Positions 1-7,403 of a stretch of 32,458 bases of DNA are shown piece by piece (the stretch's first letter is position 1; each line of letters opens with the position of its first letter). The notes under the pieces were generated by a model. It saw only the letters and a list, made by a program, of their open reading frames with translations. It searched no databases and was not told the DNA's origin. A program made the position numbers and the translations under genes. The stretch is from Armatimonadota bacterium (GTDB lineage Bacteria; Armatimonadota; Fervidibacteria; Fervidibacterales; Thermosaccharophagaceae), in contig JANXAS010000010.1 in assembly GCA_025062195.1 (NCBI GenBank), positions 42,749 through 75,206 on the forward strand, written 5' to 3'.

Positions 1-445
1 CTGTTGGACCCGTAACAAGAATAAGCCCTCTCGGCTTTAGAATTAGCTCCTCAAGTATTGTTGGAAGACCAAGCTCTCTGATTGATGGTATGCGCCTCGG
101 TATGAGACGAAACGCAGCAGCTACATTGCCCCTGTCCTTAAACACATTCACTCTGAAGCGAGCTATGTTCTGGAGCGAATAAGAGAAGTCAAGCTCAAGG
201 TCGTTTTCAAAGCGCTGTATTTGGTCGTCTGTCAGAATTTCGTAGATAAGGCGCTGCGTTTGTGCGGGCTCCGCCGGCATAAACGGTGTTCTATAAAGCC
301 TGCCGTCAATGCGCAGCACCGGTGGCACACCAACGCACAGATGCAAGTCTGAGGCATTCTTCTCAACAACAACACGAAGCAAGTCATCAATGTGCACATC
401 GTCAAGCGACATCAATTCCTTAACACGCCTCTCGGTCGCTGCCAT
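1..445 (-). CDS. pilT: Type IV pilus retraction ATPase PilT, N-terminal part (cut by window edge)
   Basis: About 148 N-terminal residues are present. The gene runs off the left edge of the window just inside the Walker A loop, where the last readable residues are ILVTGPT. The visible part matches the PilT N-terminal PAS-like domain: a start reading MAATERRVKELMSLDDVHI, a segment ASDLHLCVGVPPVLRIDG, and RFRVNVFKDRGNVAAAFRLI before the nucleotide-binding loop. PilT is a cytoplasmic hexameric ATPase that depolymerises type IV pili and powers twitching. The ATG at 445 has a strong GGGGGTGAG site a few bases upstream. It lies 241 bp downstream of pilB on the same strand, so the two may be co-transcribed, although the gap is long for one operon and holds no gene I can see. 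Family assignment is firm; the catalytic half is not in view. Confidence 0.9.
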   Translation of the reverse strand, partial: MAATERRVKELMSLDDVHIDDLLRVVVEKNASDLHLCVGVPPVLRIDGRLYRTPFMPAEPAQTQRLIYEILTDDQIQRFENDLELDFSYSLQNIARFRVNVFKDRGNVAAAFRLIPRRIPSIRELGLPTILEELILKPRGLILVTGPT

Positions 446-686
446 TTAACTCTCACCCCCAGAAGTATCCTTTTAGGCTCAGCTGCAGCCTCGTCCTCAC
501 GATAGGAGGGCTAACCTGCCAGTGAGCCGAAAGGTTTGACTGCAGCTTTACAATTTGACCGCAAAAATCCGGGCGCATCTTATACGCCCCTACACTGCCG
601 AACGAATTCAGCCCCCATTGTTTCTTCGTTTCTTCATCAACAGCTGGCTAAAGCCAACGGCATGGAATGCTATCCATCACGCTTCA

Positions 687-2450
687 TTAATAGCCAGCAG
701 TTGCAACAACACGCAGCACCTCTTCGGGAGTTGTTATTCCAGCGAGCACTTTCCTGAAGCCATCCTCAAGCAATGTCTTCATGCCGCTTGCGATCGCCGC
801 ATCACGAATTTCAGTCAGCGGTGCTCTCCTCAGGACTAAGTCAGCTATCTCTTGATTCATTACGAAGATCTCAAAGATGCCTATCCGACCTTTATAACCT
901 GTCTGCCTGCAAATCTCACAGCCCCTGCCACGATAGAACTTTTGGTCACCATCACCATGATAGCCAAAGCGTGCAAGTAGCTCCGGAGATGGCTCATACT
1001 CACCTTTACAGTTCGGACAAATGCGCCTTGCAAGGCGCTGAGCAATAACTCCGATCACAGATGCAGCGATTAGGAATGGCTCAACACCCATTTCAATCAA
1101 ACGAGTTATAGCGGTTGGGGCATCGTTTGTATGCAGAGTTGAGAGAACAAGGTGACCAGTCAATGCAGCTTGAATTGCAATGTCGGCTGTCTCAAGGTCT
1201 CTTATCTCTCCGACCATGATTATATCCGGGTCTTGGCGAAGGAATGACCTCAGCGCTGTTGCGAATGTAAGCCCAGCTTTCCTGTTTACATGGACTTGAT
1301 TAAGCCCCGGAAGTTGATACTCAACTGGGTCTTCAATTGTGATGATATTCACTTCGGTTGTGTTGAGCCGATGCATGATTGAATACTGCGTTGTTGTCTT
1401 ACCCGAACCAGTTGGACCTGTGCTCAACAGCATTCCGTTTGGCTGCGATATAAGGTATTCAATCTTTGCTATGTCATCTGGAAACAGACCGAGCTTGTCC
1501 AAACCAATTAAGACGCTCGTTTGATCAAGCAAGCGCAAGACAGCCTTCTCACCGTTTGTTGTCGGTATGGTTGAAACGCGCACATCATAAAGCTTTTTTG
1601 CCATGCGAAGTTGTATTCGTCCGTCCTGAGGGAGACGCTTCTCTGCGATATCCATATCCGAAAGAATTTTTATGCGTGCAATCAATGGTGCATGTATCCA
1701 CTTTGGCAACCTAAAGAACTCATGCAGCACACCATCAATGCGCATCCTTATGCGCACATCCTTCCTCTGCGGCTCAACATGAATGTCACTTGCGTTATTT
1801 CTAATCGCCTCCTTGAACAGCAAGTTAACTATTCGTATGACGGGTGCCTCATCAGCAAGAGCTTCATCGCTAACCCTTTCAAGTTTGCCAAGGTCTGCAA
1901 GGTGACCGGCTGCAGCGAGTTCCTCACCAATTCTGCTCTCCTTACCGGCACTCTCTTTTTCCATCGCGCGAAGCGCTGCCTCAATGTCTCTTGCGACACT
2001 ACCGCCGGCAGCAGCCGCACCGGTCAACTCACCCGAAAGTATCGTATCAATCGCCTCTGGGTCTGCAAGGAGGGGTCTTATGTGCAGCCTTGTGCGCATT
2101 CTAAGGTCATCAATTGCCATTAAGTCCCTCGGATTAGCCATCGCCACAGTTAACCTATTGCCTTCAATCTTTATCGGCACTGCCTTATACTTCTCCATTA
2201 GCTCTCGGGGCACTAAACCCATAGCGCTCTCATCAATTTGGATTTGCGTCAGGTCAACAAACTCAACACCCATCTGTTCCGCCTTGGCTGCAAACACATC
2301 CTGTTTGCTCACCATTCCGAGTTGAACAAGTATCTCCTCAATTGGCTGCGTTGTATCACGGCGAGCTTTCATCGCTTCCTTCAACTGCTCGTCTGTCAGC
2401 TTGCCCTTAGCGCGGAGTATCTCAACAATGCTTCGGCGTGCAAACGCCAT
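687..2450 (-). CDS. pilB: Type IV pilus assembly ATPase PilB (GspE/PulE family)
   Basis: The 587-residue protein is full length for PilB. An N-terminal MshEN-type domain (roughly residues 1-140) is followed by a charged linker and the secretion ATPase core. The Walker A loop GPTGSGKTT is at about 345-353 and the Walker B strand IIMVGEIRD at about 410-418. The tetracysteine zinc site is formed by C478, C481, C511 and C514. PilB hydrolyses ATP at the inner membrane to polymerise pilin. I chose the ATG at 2450 because AGGTGA sits about five bases ahead of it; a GTG three codons upstream (2459) is the alternative. The stop codon is followed by a GGCTAAAGCC palindrome (646-655) and then pilT on the same strand. 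PilB and PilT together imply a dynamic type IV pilus. MshEN domains in this family can bind cyclic-di-GMP, so a link to the diguanylate cyclase at 10848 is possible but not shown. Confidence 0.95.
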   Translation of the reverse strand: MAFARRSIVEILRAKGKLTDEQLKEAMKARRDTTQPIEEILVQLGMVSKQDVFAAKAEQMGVEFVDLTQIQIDESAMGLVPRELMEKYKAVPIKIEGNRLTVAMANPRDLMAIDDLRMRTRLHIRPLLADPEAIDTILSGELTGAAAAGGSVARDIEAALRAMEKESAGKESRIGEELAAAGHLADLGKLERVSDEALADEAPVIRIVNLLFKEAIRNNASDIHVEPQRKDVRIRMRIDGVLHEFFRLPKWIHAPLIARIKILSDMDIAEKRLPQDGRIQLRMAKKLYDVRVSTIPTTNGEKAVLRLLDQTSVLIGLDKLGLFPDDIAKIEYLISQPNGMLLSTGPTGSGKTTTQYSIMHRLNTTEVNIITIEDPVEYQLPGLNQVHVNRKAGLTFATALRSFLRQDPDIIMVGEIRDLETADIAIQAALTGHLVLSTLHTNDAPTAITRLIEMGVEPFLIAASVIGVIAQRLARRICPNCKGEYEPSPELLARFGYHGDGDQKFYRGRGCEICRQTGYKGRIGIFEIFVMNQEIADLVLRRAPLTEIRDAAIASGMKTLLEDGFRKVLAGITTPEEVLRVVATAGY

Positions 2451-2459
2451 TCTTCTCAC

Positions 2460-2767
2460 CTCATCTTAAGGTGCATTATACAGTCTGCAAATATTTGTTC
2501 CACTTCACATTATATCTTGCATCGCCACGCAAATGCAACTCACTCATTCGCCAACCGGATAAGGTCACTTCACCCATTTAGACTTCACAGCGGCGCAACT
2601 TGCAAAAACCAACCCCCAATGAAAAGGAGAGGGTGACCCCCAAAAAGCCAAATTTTTTAACGGACTTGTTGGTGAACTTCATCCACCTCACAAAACTATG
2701 AGTTTGGTTTTTAACTGTCTTCGTCAATATCATCAGCTACATGCTTTTGCTCGCAATCAGCCTGCGC
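2460..2767. other. Intergenic region between pilB and the TPR gene
   Basis: Apart from the two TATAAT boxes on the minus strand I see no gene here. There is a GGGTGACCC palindrome flanked by two CCCCCAA tracts around 2600-2645 and a short A/T run after it. No convincing terminator for the upstream TPR gene is visible. Confidence 0.5.
2509..2538 (-). promoter_or_regulatory. Candidate promoter for pilB
   Basis: On the minus strand a perfect TATAAT (2509-2514) lies 18 bp from TTGCAT (2533-2538), which matches only three of six -35 bases. A second TATAAT on the same strand (2475-2480) lies closer to the gene without a good -35 partner. Either would give a short leader ahead of the pilB start at 2450. 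This is motif reading only. Confidence 0.35.
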
Positions 2768-3376
2768 TCATTTATAACCCATCCAATCCGTCTGAAATAG
2801 CTTTATGCAGTTCAGGTCGTAATTATCAAGCTCCGAGACGAATTTCCTGTGTGGCTCAGCAAGCTTTGGCTCGCTCAAGTTTTCGTAAATCTTCACCAAC
2901 AGATAACGGTAGAAAGCATTTCTCGGGCGCAGCTTTGCGGCTCTCTCCATCACCTCTGCAGCTTTCCTTAGCTTGCCGAGCCGGACGCATACAGCTGCAA
3001 ATCGCACATGATAGTAATCATCAAGTGGCGCACAAAGCAACGCTGCCTCAAACTGCATTGCAGCCTCCTCAAGACGCTGCATCTTGAGGTAAAGCTCGCC
3101 AAGCTCAAAGTGGTAGAAGGCATCGTCAGGGGCAAGCTCACACGCATGCTCAAGATGTTTGATGGCTGACTTATAATCACCGCATGAGTAGAGTGCCTTT
3201 GCGATTAAATGGAAAAACCATGCCCGCTCTCTTTGGGTGTGCTTTTCACTACGGCGCATAATGGCACAGTCATGAGCGTGGCAAACACTTTCACTTTTAT
3301 CGGTAACAACTATTGCTCCACCGTGAACTACCTTAGACTCTCCACTCTCACCCTTTCCTTTCCTTCTGCCCTTCAT
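2768..3376 (-). CDS. TPR-repeat protein of unknown role
   Basis: The 202-residue product has about three tetratricopeptide repeats at roughly 51-84, 85-118 and 119-152, carrying the usual pattern (AIKHLEHACELAPDD, EAAMQFEAALLCAPLDD, KAAEVMERAAKLRPRN). TPR arrays are protein-binding scaffolds; the partner cannot be told from sequence. The N-terminus is basic (MKGRRKGKGE) and contains CHAHDC at 32-37, a possible metal ligand set. There is no signal peptide or membrane segment, so it is probably cytoplasmic. I chose the ATG at 3376 because GGGTGAT precedes it by about four bases. A start at 3442 would add 22 residues and has its GAGGT box too close to the ATG. It faces away from hisG across a 283-bp gap and lies upstream of pilB on the same strand, but nothing links it to pilus function beyond position. 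Confidence 0.8.
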   Translation of the reverse strand: MKGRRKGKGESGESKVVHGGAIVVTDKSESVCHAHDCAIMRRSEKHTQRERAWFFHLIAKALYSCGDYKSAIKHLEHACELAPDDAFYHFELGELYLKMQRLEEAAMQFEAALLCAPLDDYYHVRFAAVCVRLGKLRKAAEVMERAAKLRPRNAFYRYLLVKIYENLSEPKLAEPHRKFVSELDNYDLNCIKLFQTDWMGYK

Positions 3377-3659
3377 TGGTATCACCCATCGGAGCATAAT
3401 GACATAACCATATTTTAGATGCCCATGCGATAGAGTTCGCATGACCTCATCTGCAATGATACCACATGCCCGTCAACATCGTCAATGCTTAAGCACAAAC
3501 CGATCAACAAATGAGGTTCATACTAACTGCACACATAGCAAGACGAGTTCGTGTGACATAATTGCATGTGATTTTTGTTACTCCGACTCGATATTGCACA
3601 TGACCTTAACAAGACCAGCTTTTCACCCTCTAAGGGCATGAAGCAAGAGGTGAATAAAT

Positions 3660-4532
3660 GTGCGGCAATTAAAATTTGGTCTGCCAAAGGGGAGCTTACA
3701 GGATGCTACGCTGCAACTATTTAAGATGGCTGGATGGAATGTGCATATTCAACCTCGCTCTCACTTCCCAACAATTGACGACCCGGAGATAAGAGCCATC
3801 TTGCTTAGAGCGCAGGAGATACCACGCTATGTCCACGATGGCATTTTGGATGGTGGCATAACTGGATACGACCAAATTGTTGAAAATGAAGCTGATGTGG
3901 TTGAGGTTGCCGATTTAGTTTACTCAAAGCAAGGTCTGGGTAAAGTGCGCCTTGTCATAGCCGTTCACAATGACTCACCGTATCAGCGAGTCGAGGATTT
4001 GGAAGGGAAACGCATCGCCACCGAACTCCCAAACACAGTCCGAAGGTTCCTTCAAGAGAGGGGAGTAAACGCTCATGTTGAATACTCTTGGGGTTCAACG
4101 GAAGCAAAGGTGCCAGAACTTGTTGATGCCATTGCCGACTTAACGGAGACAGGCACAACGCTGTCTGCAAACAACCTGCGCATCGTTGAGACTATACTTG
4201 AATCAAACGCTAAGTTGATAGCAAGTAAAGCTGCTTGGGCTAATGAATGGAAGCGCTCAAAGCTTGAACAAATTGCGCTTATGCTTAAGGGCGCCCTTAT
4301 GGCTCAACAGAAAGTTGGGATTAAGCTCAATGTCGCTGAGGAGAATTTGCGGGATGTCATTGCGCTTCTTCCGGCTATGCGCCAACCAACTATATCCCCA
4401 CTTGCTGAACAGGGTTGGTATGCCGTTGAAGCTGTGGTAGATGAACGCATAGTTAGGGAGTTAATTCCGAAGCTAAAGGCAGTTGGCGCATGCGACATCA
4501 TTGAATATCAACTTAACAAAGTCGTGCCATAA
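3660..4532 (+). CDS. hisG: ATP phosphoribosyltransferase, long form (HisG)
   Basis: HisG catalyses the first step of histidine synthesis: ATP plus PRPP gives phosphoribosyl-ATP. At 290 residues this is the long form, with a C-terminal ACT-like regulatory domain (about 215-290) that binds histidine for feedback inhibition, so no HisZ partner should be needed. The N-terminus carries the family motif GLPKGSLQDATLQLF, then DGGITGYDQI. The PRPP-binding loop is TETGTTLSANNLR (about 161-173). The GTG start at 3660 is preceded by AAGAGGTGA at a spacing of about seven. An ATG two bases earlier is out of frame. No other his gene is adjacent, so the histidine genes are at least partly scattered in this genome. 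Assignment is secure. Confidence 0.96.
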   Translation: MRQLKFGLPKGSLQDATLQLFKMAGWNVHIQPRSHFPTIDDPEIRAILLRAQEIPRYVHDGILDGGITGYDQIVENEADVVEVADLVYSKQGLGKVRLVIAVHNDSPYQRVEDLEGKRIATELPNTVRRFLQERGVNAHVEYSWGSTEAKVPELVDAIADLTETGTTLSANNLRIVETILESNAKLIASKAAWANEWKRSKLEQIALMLKGALMAQQKVGIKLNVAEENLRDVIALLPAMRQPTISPLAEQGWYAVEAVVDERIVRELIPKLKAVGACDIIEYQLNKVVP

Positions 4533-4837
4533 TCAGATGGGCATTGCCTTTGGCGATCACATTCGTCACACAAACCGATTGAAAAAATTCGGCGAGCGAC
4601 ACTTCCCTATGCCACACCCTTAGCACGACAAAAAGCACGCCCCAGACGAGACCATTCTCAAAAATAGAGGTTGTGCAGTTGGCATTGTTTTTTCGGGTGC
4701 ACACGATAGCCCATCACAAAAGCACCAAACGCCCTCTCCCAATAGAAGCTGCACAATTGATGCTGCATTGTAGGGACAGACGACGATCCGCCTGAAAAAT
4801 TAATGCTGCAAACGGCACGAATGATACAGGTAGGAAA

Positions 4838-4847
4838 GGCTTTAGCC
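4838..4847. repeat. GGCTTTAGCC intergenic palindrome
   Basis: The ten-base near-palindrome GGCTTTAGCC also occurs, in either orientation, at 646-655 and 17701-17710, each time outside genes. Its small size makes chance possible, but all three copies being intergenic suggests the core of a dispersed repeat. Confidence 0.4.
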
Positions 4848-4880
4848 ACGCCAAAATTGGCTTCTCTTTTTACTACAAAC

Positions 4881-4954
4881 TTGGTCAGGTTCGTGGTTAG
4901 CTGCCATCCATCCACCCTAATCGCTCTAATCTCTTTGTGGCGGACTACGAACTA
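4881..4954. repeat. Inverted pair of GGTTCG-type repeats
   Basis: The plus-strand segment 4881-4905 (TTGGTCAGGTTCGTGGTTAG, then CTGCC) resembles the repeat at 14313-14344. Segment 4931-4954 read on the minus strand (TAGTTCGTAGTCCGCCAC, then AAAGAG) resembles the copy at 14420-14450. The two arms face each other across about 25 bp, as they do in the 14.3-kb pair. Similarity is partial (about three quarters of positions by eye). Confidence 0.4.
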
Positions 4955-5116
4955 CCTCATCGATACCTATGCTGCATTGATTTTATGAGATCGCACACCC
5001 TCCTTCATAAATTTCACAGGGCAAATCCATTGCCCACCATTCATCTTTGGCATGCCTGAAGTTATTCCCTCAAACGAGGCTGCCTTCCCTTTGTGAAAAA
5101 ATCGCATTGACCCAAA

Positions 5117-5332
5117 TTAGCGCCTGCCCCTGTGATCATTGTAAAATGCTTTGGTATGCACACCCTTGTTGTTACATTCACGGCACAGCAATACTGAGTT
5201 TGGGACTGGTGTTCCCGGGAGCATCGTCTTTATCGGGCGTCCGCACATGCCGCATCTCGGACGCTGAAGAGGACGCTCCTCCTTGCGAATAAGTTGACCA
5301 TTTGGACCGAACACAAACAAGTTGGTGAACAT
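5117..5332 (-). CDS. Small putative zinc-ribbon protein
   Basis: This 71-residue protein has two CxxC pairs: C27-x-x-C30 (CGMCGRPI) and C50-x-x-C53 (CREC). The 19-residue spacing is typical of a treble-clef or zinc-ribbon knuckle. The start ATG at 5332 has AGGGGGAG about seven bases upstream, and the Arg/Lys-rich C-terminus (DHRGRR) would suit nucleic-acid binding. I do not recognise a named family. It stands alone in a 1.5-kb gene-poor region between hisG and the nitrilase. The paired Cys motifs, good ribosome binding site and candidate promoter make it more likely a real gene than a chance frame. Function unknown. Confidence 0.65.
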   Translation of the reverse strand: MFTNLFVFGPNGQLIRKEERPLQRPRCGMCGRPIKTMLPGTPVPNSVLLCRECNNKGVHTKAFYNDHRGRR

Positions 5333-5379
5333 GACGCAACTCCCCCTTCAAATTTGCTTGGTTTTTTATCCTGACAGGG

Positions 5380-5408
5380 CGTGTAAACTGGTGAGGGGTG
5401 CATGACAA
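5380..5408 (-). promoter_or_regulatory. Candidate promoter for the small zinc-ribbon gene
   Basis: On the minus strand TTGTCA (5403-5408, five of six consensus -35 bases) is separated by 17 bp from TACACG (5380-5385, three of six -10 bases). It would start a leader of about 40 nt ahead of the ATG at 5332. The -10 match is weak. Confidence 0.3.
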
Positions 5409-5762
5409 ATACCTGCGCAAGCCACCCATCCTGGCAGTGATAAGACAGCCACTTTATCAATCCGCCAACCAACGAAACAAAATAACAGCTCACTTTCAGG
5501 AAATCCTCCTATCGCAGGGACATCTCTGCGGCATTCTATAGCAGGCGCTTCATTTTCCATTATGACACCATTGGCAATGGTTGTAAAAATAGCGACTGCT
5601 TGCAGTCCTCAACCCCTTAGAGGCGCAACTCTTCGCTCAAAAGTGCTTTAGTCATAAGTCATAAATTGGCATCGGCTTAAAGCTTTGAAATGTGGGCAAG
5701 ATGCTGACGCCACTTTAAGCTGGTGAATTCATGATTAAGTGCTTATCCCATCACAGCGACAA

Positions 5763-5817
5763 GATTGTTAGCGAAGGAAGGGTTGTTAGTGGAGGAAAGG
5801 TTGGTTAGTGAAAGGTT
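5763..5817 (+). repeat. Three imperfect 18-bp tandem repeats
   Basis: The units are GATTGTTAGCGAAGGAAG (5763-5780), GGTTGTTAGTGGAGGAAA (5781-5798) and GGTTGGTTAGTGAAAGGTT (5799-5817). They share a GTTAGYG core followed by a purine run, making a strand-asymmetric G/A/T-rich tract. Function is not apparent. Confidence 0.55.
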
Positions 5818-5871
5818 GAAAGGTCCTTAGCCAGGTAGCGTTAGGGTTTGTCCAAGATGGTCCTTAATACC

Positions 5872-5892
5872 CGTCGCCAATAAAGGGCGACG
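5872..5892. other. Perfect 7-bp hairpin
   Basis: CGTCGCC (5872-5878) and GGCGACG (5886-5892) form a perfect stem around a seven-base loop. No T-run follows on either strand, so a simple intrinsic terminator is unlikely. It sits about 190 bp ahead of the nitrilase gene. Confidence 0.45.
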
Positions 5893-6080
5893 CCACTGGT
5901 TTCGTGCTTTAATTAACCATTTCAAAAAGGAAGACGCCACAAAAGGTTAGCATGCCTGTGACACTGCACAGAAAAGCTCCCGGCAAAGAGCAAAAGCATT
6001 TGACCTAAAGTTGTGCTAACATTTGGTTTACGCTGAGCTTCGGCTTGACACCAATGATGAGTGTGGTGGAGGTGTGGAAG

Positions 6081-7028
6081 ATGGCAAGGTATGTTCGTGT
6101 CTCCACAATAACCTTTGGTGGTGCTCATCATGCGGCAGCGGAGTTGAAAGAGATAGTCAAGAGCAATCTGGAGGCGGCAGCAAGACTGTTTGAAAGAGCC
6201 GTCTTGGACAAGCCGGATATAGTAGCGCTCCCTGAAGTGTTTGCCTTCCTTGGTGTGTCCGCAAATCAATGGGAGCAGGTTGCGGAGACAGTTGATGGGC
6301 AAGTGGTTAGCACATTCCGAGAACTCGCAAGGAAGCATAACTGTTGGGTTGTATGCCCATTTGTTGAAAGGGATGATATCGGCATACGAAATTCAGCAGC
6401 CTTCATAGACCGAAATGGTAATGTTGTGGCGAAGTATCATAAGATGCATCCAACGATTGATGAAATAAATGCTGGCGTCATACCCGGAACTGAAGCTGTG
6501 GTTGTTGGGACAGAGTTTGGAAGAATAGGCTGCGCCATATGCTTTGACCTGAACTTTGAGGATGTAATTGAAGGGATGGCACAAAAGGGAGTTGAGCTTG
6601 TTTTCTTCTGCTCAATGTATCTTGGCGGTCTTCAGATGCGCATATGGGCACACGACTATAGTATCTTCATGGCATCGTCATGCACATCCTATGGGAGTAT
6701 GATAGTAGACCCACTTGGAAGGGTGATTGTAACTTCACAACCTTACCAACCTATAATTTCAAGGACAATCAACCTTGATGCCGTCGTGCTGCATCTTGAT
6801 TACAACCACACAAAGTTTGCGGCTATAAAGGAACGCTACGGCGCAGCCATTGAGATAGATGTTTCCTCTCCGGAGGCAAAGTGCGTTCTCATCTCGCATA
6901 TTCCGGATAAGAGAGCAAGTGACATCGTTGCCGAGTTTGAACTTGAACCGCTTCGTAGTTACTTTGAGAGGGCTGAAAAAATACGCAAACAAGCTCTCGC
7001 CAAGCTGAACCACAGGAGAGCACCATAG
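6081..7028 (+). CDS. Carbon-nitrogen hydrolase (nitrilase superfamily amidohydrolase)
   Basis: The enzyme family hydrolyses non-peptide C-N bonds (amides, N-carbamoyl compounds or nitriles) through a Glu-Lys-Cys triad. All three are visible in the 315-residue protein: E52 in ALPEVFAF, K121 in VAKYHKMHP, and C154 in GCAICFDLNFED. Length and order fit the superfamily. The substrate cannot be assigned; the protein resembles general predicted amidohydrolases more than classic nitrilases. I chose the ATG at 6081 because GGAGGTG lies six bases upstream; the first in-frame ATG (6045) has no such site. It is cytoplasmic, with no signal peptide. It has no operon partner: the next gene, a sigma factor, converges on it. 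Confidence 0.88.
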   Translation: MARYVRVSTITFGGAHHAAAELKEIVKSNLEAAARLFERAVLDKPDIVALPEVFAFLGVSANQWEQVAETVDGQVVSTFRELARKHNCWVVCPFVERDDIGIRNSAAFIDRNGNVVAKYHKMHPTIDEINAGVIPGTEAVVVGTEFGRIGCAICFDLNFEDVIEGMAQKGVELVFFCSMYLGGLQMRIWAHDYSIFMASSCTSYGSMIVDPLGRVIVTSQPYQPIISRTINLDAVVLHLDYNHTKFAAIKERYGAAIEIDVSSPEAKCVLISHIPDKRASDIVAEFELEPLRSYFERAEKIRKQALAKLNHRRAP

Positions 7029-7366
7029 CGATCAATGTTCCGCTCATACCGTAAGTTTTCATGAGCATGATAACTATTATTTGACTTGGGGCGAAAGTTG
7101 CTTCCCGATGCTCTCATCCGGAATTTGTGGCAATCACTCCCAGTATGATTAACTTCGGTAACATTAATATTCGCTGATAAATCGTGCGATGCTGCAGTGC
7201 CGAATGTTGGTTTTGTAAGGGCAGATGAAATACGCCCGCAAATTTTTGGTCGGGCAGCGACCTCATCCACAGATACGCCTAAAGATTTTTTAGAAAAGAA
7301 CAAGCTCGGTAACGCGAGAAGAAAAAACAAACGAAGCACCATGCCGCACAAATTGTTAGAAGGTGT
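7029..7366. other. Intergenic region between convergent nitrilase and sigma genes
   Basis: I see no gene. A five-base inverted pair GCCCG/CGGGC (7234-7238 and 7251-7255) is the only structure apart from the hairpin at the sigma-gene end. Confidence 0.45.
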
Positions 7367-7403
7367 CAGTAGGCGACCTGGCAAATCTGCCGCTTGCCTA
7401 CTG
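7367..7403 (-). terminator. Long hairpin overlapping the sigma-gene stop codon
   Basis: CAGTAGGC (7367-7374) and GCCTACTG (7396-7403) form a perfect 8-bp stem. A second stem, GGCA/TGCC (7380-7383 and 7388-7391), nests inside it. The sigma gene's stop codon (7398-7400) lies within the outer arm. Downstream on the minus strand there is only a weak T content (ACACCTTCTAAC), so it may protect the 3' end or terminate inefficiently. Confidence 0.45.

Larger units (their letters stand above)
4533..5116. other. Gene-poor intergenic stretch after hisG
   Basis: I see no credible gene; the open frames here (for example minus strand 4658-4915) lack recognisable composition or a good ribosome binding site. 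It holds a GGCTTTAGCC palindrome (4838-4847), a repeated AATTRATGCTGCA (4755-4767 and 4798-4810) and an inverted pair of a GGTTCG-type repeat (4881-4905 and 4931-4954). It looks like an accumulation site for short dispersed repeats. Confidence 0.55.
5333..6080. other. Gene-poor intergenic stretch before the nitrilase gene
   Basis: No supported gene lies in this 748-bp stretch. It contains a GACTGCTTGCAGTC palindrome (5594-5607), the 14-mer CTCTTCGCTCAAAA (5629-5642; repeated at 17658-17671), a purine-rich tandem repeat (5763-5817), a hairpin (5872-5892) and three scattered copies of GACGCCAC between 5700 and 5940. Together with 4533-5116 it is the longest non-coding tract in the window. Confidence 0.5.

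Noticed and set aside
4658-4915. 85-codon minus-strand frame after hisG
   Set aside because: No suitable ribosome binding site or recognisable motif, and it overlaps short dispersed repeats.
5746-5830. Possible CRISPR-like repeats
   Set aside because: The units are short, contiguous and degenerate with no spacers, so this is a simple tandem repeat.
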